A DNA stretch of 64,000 nucleotides from Medakamo hakoo (taxonomy: Eukaryota > Chlorophyta > Trebouxiophyceae > Coccomyxaceae). The notes below the pieces were generated by a model, which had not been told where the DNA came from, made no database searches, and saw nothing but the letters and a program-made list of their open reading frames with translations. Location: NCBI GenBank assembly GCA_026636295.1, contig CP089465.1, positions 282,068 through 346,067 on the forward strand. The letters are read 5' to 3'. The position numbers and the translations under genes were made by a program. Shown here one piece after another: positions 50,501 through 52,540 of the stretch (its first letter is position 1; each line of letters opens with the position of its first letter).

Positions 50501-52276
50501 GACGTGGCCGTCGCCCGGGCGCCAGCAGGCGCTGGCAGTAGTGGTGGCGCCATCACCCTCCGCCACCAGCGCCAGCGCTCCCACGGCTTCAGCCCGGCCA
50601 AAGCCGTCCCCAGCAGCATCCAGGGCTTTGCACCGTCCATCGGGCGCCAGCATGGCGGCGGCGGCGTACGCGGCCGCCGTGCGCGGGGCGAGGGCGAGGC
50701 AGGCGCCGGCCGCGAGCGCGGCGGGCGCGGATGGTGCCGCGCCACCGATGTCGCGGGCTGCTAGGGCTGTGCCGACCAGGGCGGACGAGCACGCCGTGTC
50801 GACGGCGACTGCCGCGCCGGCCAAGCCAAAGACAAAGGCCACGCGCCCCGCCGCGACGGACAGGGCGCCCGCCGCAGCCGCGTGCGGGGACGGGTCGCTG
50901 GACGCGGTCGGGTGGGTGGGGGACGTGCGGCCGGCGAAGGCGTCCCGTTCCGCGGATTGCAGGGCGGCGTCCGCGTACGAGATGCCGACGTAGACGGCGA
51001 CGGGGCGGCGCAAAGCTTGGGTGGCGTCGACGACGACGCCCGTGAGCAGCAGCAGCTCCGCCGCGGCCTCCAACAGCAGGCGCTGCTGCGGGTCGGTGGC
51101 CGCCGCTTCGGCGGGGGCCATGCCAAACGCGGCCGCATCAAAGGCCGCGACGCCGCGCAAGAACGCACCAAACCGGGCCCGGGCGAGTTGGGAGTGACCC
51201 AAACCCGCGTCCGCGTCCCACCGGGTGTGCGGGACGACGGACGCGGCGTCGGTGGCCAGGGTGGAGGCGGACGGAGGGTGGGGCGAGCCTGCGCCCGCGG
51301 GCGTGCGCAGGGCCGCGCCCGCGATCCAGACACGCGGCGGCTGTGGCAGCGGCGGTGCCGGTGGCGGCAGGGCCCAGCTGGTGCGCGACGCCCGCCGGCC
51401 CAGCACCTCGCCCAGCGTGGGGCGGTGGTCGTGCCCACCAAACAGGTCGGCGAACGACGTGCGGCGGGGGCGGTGGTGAGGGGGCGGCGGCGACGCCGTG
51501 CCGGGGACGGCGCCCTCGCCTGTCAGGTCTAAGATGGCCGCGGCTAACGCGGCGGGCGTGGGGTGGTCGAACAGGGCGGTGGCGGGCAGGCGGACGCCCA
51601 GGGCCTTGGAGATGGCGGACGCGGCCTGTGGATGGGGGAAGGGGGGTGGGGAGGTGAGAGAACCGTCGTTTGCGTCGTCCCTCTCCCCCGCCAAAACACG
51701 CCACTCACTCACCCGCAGCATGTCCAGCGAGTCTAGCCCTGCGTCGGCAAAGGGCGTGACGGGGTCGAGTGGCGCGGACGGGGCGGCGTCGTTGTGTCCA
51801 GCGGCAGCCGCTGCGGCTTCGGCCATGACGGCTGCCAGGGCCCGGGTGTAGGCGGCGGCGGCGGCGGTGGCGGGGTCCAGGGCAGGAGAGGGCGGGCGGG
51901 AGGTCTGGAGTTTGGATGGTGGTGGTGGGAGGGAGAGGTGAGCGGGCGTAAGAGATGATGGGGTGACGGGTGCGGTGGGGGTGGAGGGGGCACCCCCGCC
52001 CCTCCCGTCAGTTAAGGGGTGGGGGGTGGTCGGGGCGCGGTGTGGGGACGCGATCCGACGCCCGCGCCCGCTCTCCCTCCTTGTCTCGCTAGGGCAGCGG
52101 GTGCCAGGTGCCTGCTCTACCGCAGCGCTGGAGTGGGCGGTGGACACGCACGCACACACGCGCCACGACCGCACCTGCGTTCCGACCGCGACGGCGGCGC
52201 CGAGCGGGTCGGGCGGCGTGGCACTGCCTGGAGCCTGTGCATCGCCGCCGCGCCGCTGACTGTCCGGCGGGTCCAT
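26531..52276 (-). CDS. Giant AT-less six-module type I polyketide synthase with C-terminal Nup98-like domain
   Basis: This builds a polyketide chain by repeated decarboxylative condensation. Exons are 52175-52276, 51713-51904 and 26531-51625, both introns GT-AG and phase 0, giving 8,462 residues. The reading frame stays open without splicing up to 52540, but donors and acceptors and the ACP homology support two introns. Order: loading ACP; module 1 KS-degenerate DH-KR-ACP; modules 2 and 3 KS-DH-KR-ACP; module 4 KS-DH-ER-KR-ACP; modules 5 and 6 KS-DH-KR-ACP; basic linker; peptidase-S59/Nup98-like domain. All six KS have DTACSS, HGTGT and the downstream Lys and His. No AT, methyltransferase or thioesterase motif is seen, so malonyl units must come from a separate AT. 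AT-less multimodular PKSs are known from algae. The product is unknown. Cytosolic location is inferred from the lack of a targeting peptide. Confidence 0.9.
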   Translation of the reverse strand: MDPPDSQRRGGDAQAPGSATPPDPLGAAVAVGTQVRSWRVCACVSTAHSSAAVEQAPGTRCPSETRRESGRGRRIASPHRAPTTPHPLTDGRGGGAPSTPTAPVTPSSLTPAHLSLPPPPSKLQTSRPPSPALDPATAAAAAYTRALAAVMAEAAAAAAGHNDAAPSAPLDPVTPFADAGLDSLDMLRVSEWRVLAGERDDANDGSLTSPPPFPHPQAASAISKALGVRLPATALFDHPTPAALAAAILDLTGEGAVPGTASPPPPHHRPRRTSFADLFGGHDHRPTLGEVLGRRASRTSWALPPPAPPLPQPPRVWIAGAALRTPAGAGSPHPPSASTLATDAASVVPHTRWDADAGLGHSQLARARFGAFLRGVAAFDAAAFGMAPAEAAATDPQQRLLLEAAAELLLLTGVVVDATQALRRPVAVYVGISYADAALQSAERDAFAGRTSPTHPTASSDPSPHAAAAGALSVAAGRVAFVFGLAGAAVAVDTACSSALVGTALAARDIGGAAPSAPAALAAGACLALAPRTAAAYAAAAMLAPDGRCKALDAAGDGFGRAEAVGALALVAEGDGATTTASACWRPGDGHVLLAGSAVNQDGRSSSLTAPSGPAQTALLKAALGTAAATTLPTLSLHGTGTALGDPIEVGAAAGVLLGDEGGAAPPALLAPKAAAGHAEPAAGLVALVAGIAALQTRSRPPIAHLRSLNPHVAAALPAAAPASIPRAAGPGLPASRLLGVSAFAFQGTNAHVLVGGDAGEGRGGPALQAARLLYRRARAFPGPRPHALLRAFSGGAPPAAAAFALACLARTPALAGLLDSSNTTPPAVLLDAAAGAARSLAGGLTDEGGGGRGLCLVGLALSAAVRAAADLTLRLSAVDGSFTVEAGGGVRALTGTAAVLAAPTTPRCPAAPSALARRLPPPPHPHPHPHPLPALTASAAVDPSTVAGFALAHPAVLTAAVQGARARAPATAPSHLAALACLAAPGGSASLAAASAFLTATPTTSTAAAATNGGQEPACAALEGATWGEAATTPAATTQAASAPAATTPAATTQAASAPAATTPAATTPATTTTPAPLHPPPARMEYRTVWAVDTPADRPSTSAPCPPAAAAPLSARRPRVPPSCPPTAAAATLLRGLQTRTVTRLVTAGAVAGTGPARRARASSVAARLWALLRCVQAEDGAALPAGAVDVDGLGPARARAARPDVGPAMGTAVGAGAHSTAALEPWRDQPPPPRPSARRQSALITGGTGGLGALATSWVAASSSSPTILALGRRAHGPPPTHASAGLTTLVSCDAAAAADCAAAAALARSTTPAPLLLHAAGVINDAPYISHSLASLRAAAAPKAGGGVLGRLVLDPAAPAPARVLFSSVAAVLGPPGSAAYAAANAGLDAAAAVAGEAAGLPGVTAVQWGAWSGVGMVAGNAAVAGRMARAGVRDITPTRGLMVLDRLVGGGAPPSTAVLPADWPAFRSAAGRGVAAHAASPFFAGLGGGRGPALQPAPPPPTVDAAAAVAAALTTVLGADAAAASAADPDAPLSAVAGLDSLAAVELRDELQRSFGAGVSLPATLAFDAPTRRALEAAVAGAVGGGRPAAAAVARPPPPTPVVGGSATPPPVVIAIDAVATRLPGPPSHLVATGALTPDTARAVPLERWDADAAPPSARFARYLPGAAGFDAAAFGVASAAEAVRLDPQQRLILEVGAEVVVSGAWGGAGGGRTPTPTSTPTPTSTSTAVATALSFWDYATLCGPSLADTGDAYAATGKCLSVAAGRLAFTFDFRGPALAVDTACSSTLVGAALLARELASSGGGSSRALLAGALLSLDPATVRGLASAGMLAPDGRCKTLDAAADGYGRGEAAVAVGLSAATAAAGAASSPLAALAAVAVNQDGRSAASLTAPSGPAQGRVIGAAWDGAARALPPPTRLALAGLEMHGTGTPLGDPIEVGAAVGALPLGGPGPHRPLLPLSAAKAWAGHAEPTAGAVGLAHALARLAARSAGGPLPGLTTPSRHVCDAVGLGRAHAARTPGPGVAGCAHPGSTPAVGVSAFAFQGTNAHAVVVAGGAGCAPDHRTQPALPFRRARVWCVPPPARLLAHASASASAALFATSLSATPALSYLRDHVVRGRAILPGTAMLEAGRAAGGVLAEDAAPAFTSAALVAPLLLSAPAAVNLTVSVDTRTGAVVVAGGAAGALTTLASGRVAGVPTTPIPSRASLPLAPPRARLASASASRLLLPGPGWTASVAPALTPASSNGYGAHPARLDAATHMGALADGEGSPARVPAACGVLAVHASAGAAPTDFADAEGDLHACAGARTPGAAPGSALATFSLVGRACLAGLESRPLGGSAAPGPAAGPWKRAAAIYDDAWLVEEPVVRRGRPRRLRTTTTTPAATLAAVRAVRQAGRRPRPSLPPHPAVRAALACAALEDATVLAAGLRPGDDDTDGGCVVRRPAVAAPWRARVPPHRRPPPGAWLVTGGLGGLGSLTARWLTEQSGGRASLILVGRDGRRRGTDVPSTLCPTALVTALSADTATAADAAGLTATHPTSRLAGTILAGGSLADGPAAGLTPTAVRTAAAPKTAAAAALARRTTAAAPLRASHVFASASAPLGNAGQAAYAAANAGVAAWAAGRAGAGVPVSCAAWGAWGGRAGMASAVASRLARSGFLAMPPAAGLRALSVLMAAPACAGVVGSFAWEAVLAAPARARLRLEEAAGPPPPPPAAPPTAATPPPPPPLDTLALVLSTLRRVVGADLPPTAPLMASGLDSLGTLELRDALGAATGLAGLPATLAFDCPTPAALADELARRLGTQGRPVVVAAQPPPRPALADAAAAPPTASLAHVVAAAGHFPSSPAVPPTASPPLPGPGLASFWALLSTGSGPQSPTPLDRWDVDKTYDAEGGGAAPPGRRSPFSCSVRLAAWAHGFDGVDAVALDLAPPDAVALDPQARRLLELAGEVLAAGGTSPPHATTTGTFVGCMFWDAADVARHAYGMGPSGPVMTGIGSPYLSGRAAYTYDLAGPCHGIDTACSSSLVAAHAGRAALASRECGRALVAGVNALLWAGTTAGICALQALSKSGRCRTFDAAADGYGRGEGFAALLLARGGGGREGGSGEGGAAAPLALLASTAVNQDGRSASLTAPSGPAQSALVREAVASSATPAAVTCVVVHGTGTPLGDPIEVGALAGALGGDAPAPSATKTTLTSVKATFGHTEGAAGVTGLLAALGGLRSRTRPPVAGVAALNPHVGSALGRWGGAAVPRAAGPAAHPASAAASAAVGTSSFGMSGVNAHGIVCAPGEGVAAPPALPWRRRRHWFGPHPHRLVMPAGGGGATPSTARFVAALDAPALACLRDHVVRGRVLLPASAMVEAAGAAAAMLAPAAALAALTAAAFTSPIVLGRAGGPELTVDIELGGGGVAIGTASAGTAATASLCAVSAPGEEGPGRRRAPPVARLHPRLHRPAALATVAPPTPATPADGYHAHPACADAALHLEAGRRGEAPARVPTALGAVALPSERCEEGRAGGWACTAGTEDAADVGLMRSRAFPVRWVGLVSSAAAPAVAAAPTPAPAPDAPPLRTLAVSWRVDEPAGAAPSPPARPWLRVRARTHPVSAAAAALRAVFGGRTNNTATRLTLAGRPSPSTSSAAAALRTAVSEGEASGAAWVLSSPWGGGRDRSHVGGGSEFGLATADGCAASPALLPARRRPLGAHLHTPTTTGAACIVGGTGGLGRLVAAWAVEGGRAARLVLVGRSAHGHPPPSTGAALTTVAACDAGTAAGAAGVAALTNRRLQTLILCGGARADGLARAQTPAALRTAAAPKLCAALSTARATAAAPPALTLAFSSVAGLLGSPGQAGYAAANASLDAWVEGVAAGGGRAAAAVQWGAWRAGMATSEDPGLLARLRRAGHGAIEPAEGLAALDQVDGGGPGPACLTVARVEWPAAARGRALPAGAFFAALLPPQEAGAAGDGAPPPPQTQPPPPPPPAQPGPTTLASVLDAVEATLGARPPPDAPLALAAGLDSLGAVELRDALAAAFGVTLPATIALEAGTAVALAAAVDARLGRAGAVVGVGAPARARAPPPPLPPLPPPPPPTQTHRPVVLAITAAAARLPGPALADVASTASPLAWHAWAATPGAPDAVTALPPSRWCADAHAGALPGSARAPPAPPPRLPVYARLAATLAHSRDFDADAFSMSPSEAVHADPHARLALEVCAEALVAGGGLPVPARARAPAGRAPVACFVGCMWATDFAADASAPTGLDDLAPPSITANGPAFLAGRVSYALGLAGPAAAVDTACSSSLVAAHLAAGALRSRPASVSAALVAGVNLFLSARSAAKIAGLAALAPDGRCKSLDAGADGYGRGEAGAALLVVGADGRRDAPPCLALLSGTAVNQGGRASALTAPSGPAQAALLAEARADAGPGSPPTSGLVLHGTGTPLGDPIELNAAAAGLAGNPARLMLASPKACVGHTEGAAGVVGLVAALGCAGRARSGWAPIPNLRELNPHVRLALSDWDSGGGGGGPPPAVPRQAGGGGGGGGWGAGLVGSSSFGMSGTNAHALIGRGGDAVVPVPPPSPLPWRRARVWGVPRACPLLEGVRVGGGPGAPTLFSSPPHLGFTPGTAYLADHRVGGRTLLPATAMVEAGLAAGRALAAGEDGGRDARDVALVGLSISASKALLGGGETGLVVAVEADGRLVVSSGGGGGVTHAAGRVARLTTATIAPPPAARRDRLSTLLHPAARPPASYTASLSTPPTWTDYGAHPGAADAALHLGAVRPRLDGGGAGPLVPVSVGCAAGGGGGGSSPRPPSWSAIASPPVRLSPSKQVSDASWAGVLTLAAVVGAAVGAAPAPTPAPGPTSTPTALPVDLHFAPDWQVAEPVGVRPGVAASIAAPTLIRPPRTRHHPSRAALAAVTAVRAALEGPALSRASIATAGARPPHGPGRAAPSHTDAALWAVARVAAVERPDLELDGVDDGGGGGGPAAAPPLPPPPADLLSATTLTAGTAARAVLLRSSDRGRPAPQDWRYEPRPRGSLSDLVRVAVPTATTPLPPHHVRIAVRAVGLNFRDVLNVLGLYPGGVDPGFPGGDVAGVVVGVGAGVTHLAVGERVFGQAAGCLGTAVVADAAALAPAPPNLTDVEAATLPTAFLTAFACLDAALSQPAPTVLIHAAAGGLGLAACQVGALASARVLATAGSPAKRAVVRGQPGVAAVFSSRDTAFADGVAALAAGRAARTPAPALVLNSLTSPGMVAAGLACLAPAGAFVEVAKRAIWSPARAAQERPDVSFSVVAVDFFSPPVVGAAMARVAALAAAGKVRPLAHEVHGLSDARDALRALASAKAVGKVVLDCGRGRASASASLFRAARRPSAWAVLGGTGGLGGAAAAWLARHGAGHVTLVGRSGGGLGDGRAVAGLDTAHPFAGLAAGAGWAAAVTSVAADAGGAVGAATALHAARSCAPLTGLLHAGGVLADATLAGQTPGRVRAAAAPKVAAVVAAARHLSAAPVAALSLFSSVAAALGSGGQAGYAASNAILDGLASAAQAAGVPASSTQWGAWARVGMAAGLGGASAARMARLGFGALEPGVGVGVLGGILAGLARGSAPPPPVALAGVFDWGAVAGGGRPQPASPFYSAVAPGPTDGGDAAPAAATPPPKPTNTAHTPASIEATISAAVARVIGGSTPLPRDAPLAAAGVDSLAAVELRNAVARAFDLADVPATLVYDYPTVAAMAEFVGRLVQATEAVVEEVGPAPPPPQPPIPPTLPAASCPAPPPALIALDAVAGRMPAGHAAALTWSADAVAPVPLSRWDTDGPAAPPPTTRFAACLAGVSSFDAAAFNLPPAEAGAADPLQRCLLEAAAEVLVGRVDGSLEDSRPTLVALGLARLADTPADAAADAGAGAGAYRGTGRATSAAAGRISYTFNLKGPAIALDTACSSSLVATAFVASALRARAGGAGLAGGASLPSAAPVAALFAAAGMLAPDGRCKALDAAADGYGRAEGCVVLLWRRVEEEGGRGSAPAALLAGCAVNQDGRSSSLTAPHGPSQTRVIGAALADAGAEPSSIVALHMHGTGTPLGDPIEVGAAAGAGLAARRHTAQRVALAAAKASTAHGETAAGAAALTRAVTVLHARSLEGVSTLRALNPHVAAALQGGGQCAVPRSAAPLASAASAPGVGVSAFAFQGTNAHVIVSRRAGGPPPPAPPPALPWRRSRFSPFPAAHRLVCAALAATSSAITFASPPLASTPALAWLRDHRVAGRVVVPGAALLEAVRAASATAAGGAGVCLAAVGLVAPLLLAGAGRDPALRVSLALATGEATATSVDGRAGEAVHARGRAVPAVAAAGGAAPAPRRPLLLQLRRPPPPPPSTAAAVLGRLSTPATHSIGAGVHPASVDATMHTAVAFGAGATVAAGAPARVPVAAAAYGRASEARPPAWAVGAPLPSSDAAATRADYASLASDGGGSFLAGLESRAVAGGGGGGAAPAAAPKTPAARVEDYAIQWRAAVPVERRRPRGRQARALHPPPTWRIGARSGATAPPALAAVQQAARRGRGGVLQAVGGVEASSACGGQRAGATAAAAAVALIKAAAVEGAPGAWAASVASAASVWEPGAQPPDAVAAVDGPAAVDGTWHAPCLVRRRTTRPRPPPPRCRPGATLITGGLGAVGALAGGAAAPAGPVLLVGRSGRTPTLPPAAVAAPSSLVTSLSADAATAADAAGLSRLTPTVRLAAVHLAGGVLADGLLDRQTPAALRAAAVPKAGAAAALRRSVLAGAPAAATLAFSSAATLLGAPGQAAYAAANAGLDALAHAWAAQGLPALSVQWGAWAAGMAGEAVVAARLARGGLPPMPARAGLAGLARAAAAAAGGDPGPAVLAVGCFEWERLVAGPGAPRHRAGGPLFAGVVGLGGGGGGGEATPAAPAAARRPPPSTATILSLLTTAAEAIMGGAVGPDQPLMAAGLDSLGAVELRSAAAEAGAAVGGGKPLSLPATFAVDHPTLLAMATAVAGMVGAGGGGDVAAALPSAPLPPRLGDPAAASPARPAIAIAAAWARFPGRPAAGASTHYPSGLAAFTAGLASGRDASTPTPADRWDADAAFAVDAGSPHKAYVRLGGFFSATSTPADVSLAACDAAAFGLPPAEAAALDPQARALLEGVAEVVIGAPDPARPPSTTTAVYAGCMYTEFLDAVAAPAGVADAAGAAITGHGLSFLVGRVSFTLGLGGPCVAVDTACSSSLVAAHLGRAALIAGEAGAAIAGGVNAMLTPTTTARICLLGALSRAGRCATFDASADGYGRGEGFGVVLLRPVGEGEDGGLALFAGSAVNQDGRSSSLTAPSGPAQTALVRAALATTAATVTPTSVAAVAVHGTGTPLGDPVELGALGAALAGGGGPAGAPTTPTLALLATKAAFGHTEGAAGVTGLLGAMHAVRSRTALPVAALRSVNPYVGTALDGWCGDKRARATAPRGHGPSPWLLPVGHTSPRPAAGASSFGMSGVNAHALVVGGPATGSVPPSTSLPWRRARAWPAPPPPPPGLSASRASTSTATLAWAGVGASPPTALLRQHRVRGRALIPAAALFGAVLAAGAALGWSPVALAAVGPPPALTGAAIAAPAALPAASGLDVDVTIDLVTGRVRVGRGAATTHLTGDLAGVGAAVDRPPARPPRLPILRALPATTRPLALASLAPPSDCTTHAIHPATGDAAFHLCLALGSGEPRVPVGAGCVLATRDGDGGDSGGGGRAWATAEDGGVGGGGLASAASAVLGGGPSTSPAFQAAGLLAAAMEVAPSPPPPPPPPPARRQVEWAVEGRATEVVSAAPAPPRHRTPVSWRVPGLTATASAHPASALAALRAVVGGGPAAAPPPRLAASVVGCCDAAGPARPAGATHTAVTCAAATGLARAAAAELGVAVGVVEADGWARPRARPPTSTTPLPPGLDTPHGAAVAASGLATAPALRRTRRTAAATPSRCRTGAALVTGGLGGLGALVLAFLAEGGGGLARPPHLIAAGRAGRAPPPVLAAAAAPATALTCVSADAATRAGASALARCASSHRLAASVHAAGALADGALARTTPADVRTTGAPKAVAAAALARAAAGLPLSSAAAFSSVAGLLGSAGQAAYAAANAALDALVGRTHAAGLPSTALQYGAWGGGGGMAADPALRARLARAGMGSLDAVAGLAPLGRVVGGGVETPAALAVAALEIPALLSGGGGRHRWAFYADLADTADTEAGPGPPRPPRPPRPLAAAASLPPTLPSHPSRQHTPPPPRTAVSLPPWHGLDAAGRLAWATALAADAASAAAGRPLAPTEPLLAAGVDSVGAVDLRRTLSSATGLDLPATLAFDYPSVAELGAAVAAALPAVEVGPGGGVGKDPAVDDPDTARRHHHRRRRHRHHRRSSAVSGGEGGGGPATGHLPAGADPDTARPAGRDWDHRHRHRARRPSARPALDPGLLPVLPPDGAWFTVPDAPALAALDEAGLAALPRFTVGRAGVGEVTFLAPVDVRGLDVAAALTVEPGHVAVYDGWDSGQKPGRGAGLNVPALVTLCGMAPPPSSRRPGHPPSSRRVAQFGARLAEAAAAAGRTHVHYDGDAWTVKVDGF
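26534..26970 (-). other. Nup98-like autoproteolytic (peptidase S59) domain at PKS C-terminus
   Basis: This is the last 145 or so residues of the PKS frame. The blocks match the Nup98 C-terminal domain in order: WFTVPDAPALAALD, FTVGRAGVGEVTFLAPVDV, GLDVAAAL, HVAVYDGWD, GAGLNVPALVTLCGM, FGARLAEAAAAAG and the final WTVKVDGF. Nup98 cuts itself in an H-F|S motif after KVSHF. Here the histidine is replaced by Gly and the stop codon directly follows the Phe. The fold is therefore probably kept but self-cleavage should be impossible. A His/Arg-rich linker (about 27140-27210) joins it to ACP6. Known Nup98 domains bind other nucleoporins; the role here is unknown. Confidence 0.75.
27240..31185 (-). other. 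PKS module 6: KS, DH, KR, ACP
   Basis: KS is at about residues 6913-7366, with DTACSS and KAAFGHTEGAAG. The DH motif reads QHRVRGRALIPA, keeping the catalytic histidine but with Gln for the preceding Asp, and HPATGDAAFH is present. KR has VTGGLGGLG and YAAAN. ACP has GVDSVGAVDL. No thioesterase or reductase follows. Confidence 0.8.
31280..34995 (-). other. PKS module 5: KS, DH, KR, ACP
   Basis: KS is at about residues 5643-6063. The KS lysine/histidine motif is divergent (KASTAHGETAAG), but both catalytic residues remain. DH has DHRVAGRVVVPG and HPASVDATMH. KR has ITGGLGAVG and YAAAN. ACP has GLDSLGAVEL. Confidence 0.8.
35110..39995 (-). other. PKS module 4: KS, DH, ER, KR, ACP (fully reducing)
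   Basis: This is the only module with an enoylreductase. ER (about residues 4906-5226) starts with VGLNFRDVLNVLGLYPG and has the nucleotide motif HAAAGGLGLAACQVGA. DH has DHRVGGRTLLPA and HPGAADAALH. KR has GGTGGLG and YAASN. ACP has GVDSLAAVEL. The unit added here should be fully saturated. Confidence 0.85.
40130..43760 (-). other. PKS module 3: KS, DH, KR, ACP
   Basis: KS is at about residues 2721-3170, with FVGCMF and KATFGHTEGAAG, a variant shared with modules 4 and 6. DH has DHVVRGRVLLPA and HPACADAALH. KR has VGGTGGLG and YAAAN. ACP has GLDSLGAVEL. The expected outcome is dehydration after reduction. Confidence 0.8.
43860..47430 (-). other. PKS module 2: KS, DH, KR, ACP
   Basis: KS is at about residues 1498-1943. 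DH has the full catalytic motif DHVVRGRAILPG and a later HPARLDAATH carrying the second catalytic acid. KR has VTGGLGGLG and YAAAN. ACP has GLDSLGTLEL. The expected outcome is a trans double bond at the beta position. Confidence 0.8.
47540..51320 (-). other. PKS module 1: KS, degenerate DH, KR, ACP
   Basis: KS is at about residues 200-640 (DTACSS about 374, HGTGT about 518). The following region begins like a DH linker (LLYRRARAF), but where other modules have DHxVxGRxxLP it reads LARTPALAGLLDSSNT, with the catalytic histidine gone. The DH should therefore be dead and the product a beta-hydroxy acyl chain. KR has an intact ITGGTGGLG and YAAAN (about 966-1346). The ACP has GLDSLAAVEL (about 1393-1460). 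A 45-bp tandem repeat lies between the DH remnant and KR. Confidence 0.8.
49071..49187. repeat. 45-bp tandem repeat within the PKS gene, 2.6 copies
   Basis: Units lie at 49071-49115, 49116-49160 and 49161-49187 (partial). In the PKS frame they encode a 15-residue Ala/Thr/Pro/Ser/Gln unit built from AATTPAATTQAASAP. The array sits in the linker between the dead DH and the KR of module 1. The copies are nearly identical, indicating recent expansion. Confidence 0.85.
51530..51904 (-). other. PKS loading acyl carrier protein, split by an intron
   Basis: The ACP phosphopantetheine motif GLDSLDML lies at the end of exon 2. The rest of the carrier helix bundle (ALGVRLPATALFDHPTPAALA) lies at the start of exon 3, separated by an 87-bp intron (51626-51712). 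A stand-alone N-terminal ACP ahead of the first KS is where a starter acyl group would be loaded. No adenylation or AT loading domain precedes it. Confidence 0.8.
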
Positions 52277-52540
52277 GGGGCGTGCGCGCTCTCCTCGACA
52301 CAGGCGCAGGCGTGCGTGCTGCTTGCGCGCAGTGGCAGCGAGGGAAAAGAGGGGCGGAGCGTTGTGCGCGCGGTGGTGGTGGAAAACAGTAAACAAACTG
52401 CGACAAGGGGAGCGGCGACAGCCCTGCCCTCCCCCTCCCCCTCCCTGAAAATTCAACCATCCCCCGCCACCCGCGCGCCCGCGGTGCCGGTGTGTTGCCG
52501 GGGTTGCCACGGTCGCATCCCCAGGGCCACCCCCTCTCAT
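52277..52540. promoter_or_regulatory. Intergenic region between kinesin stop and PKS start
   Basis: This 264-bp head-to-tail gap on the minus strand holds the kinesin 3' UTR and the PKS promoter. The frame upstream of the PKS ATG is open but encodes Gly/Arg-rich sequence with no domain and no in-frame ATG that I favour. No motif is identified. Confidence 0.4.

Noticed and set aside
52277-52540. PKS start at 52540
   Set aside because: The upstream extension is Gly/Arg-rich without homology; the ATG at 52276 with a following good donor is a better start.
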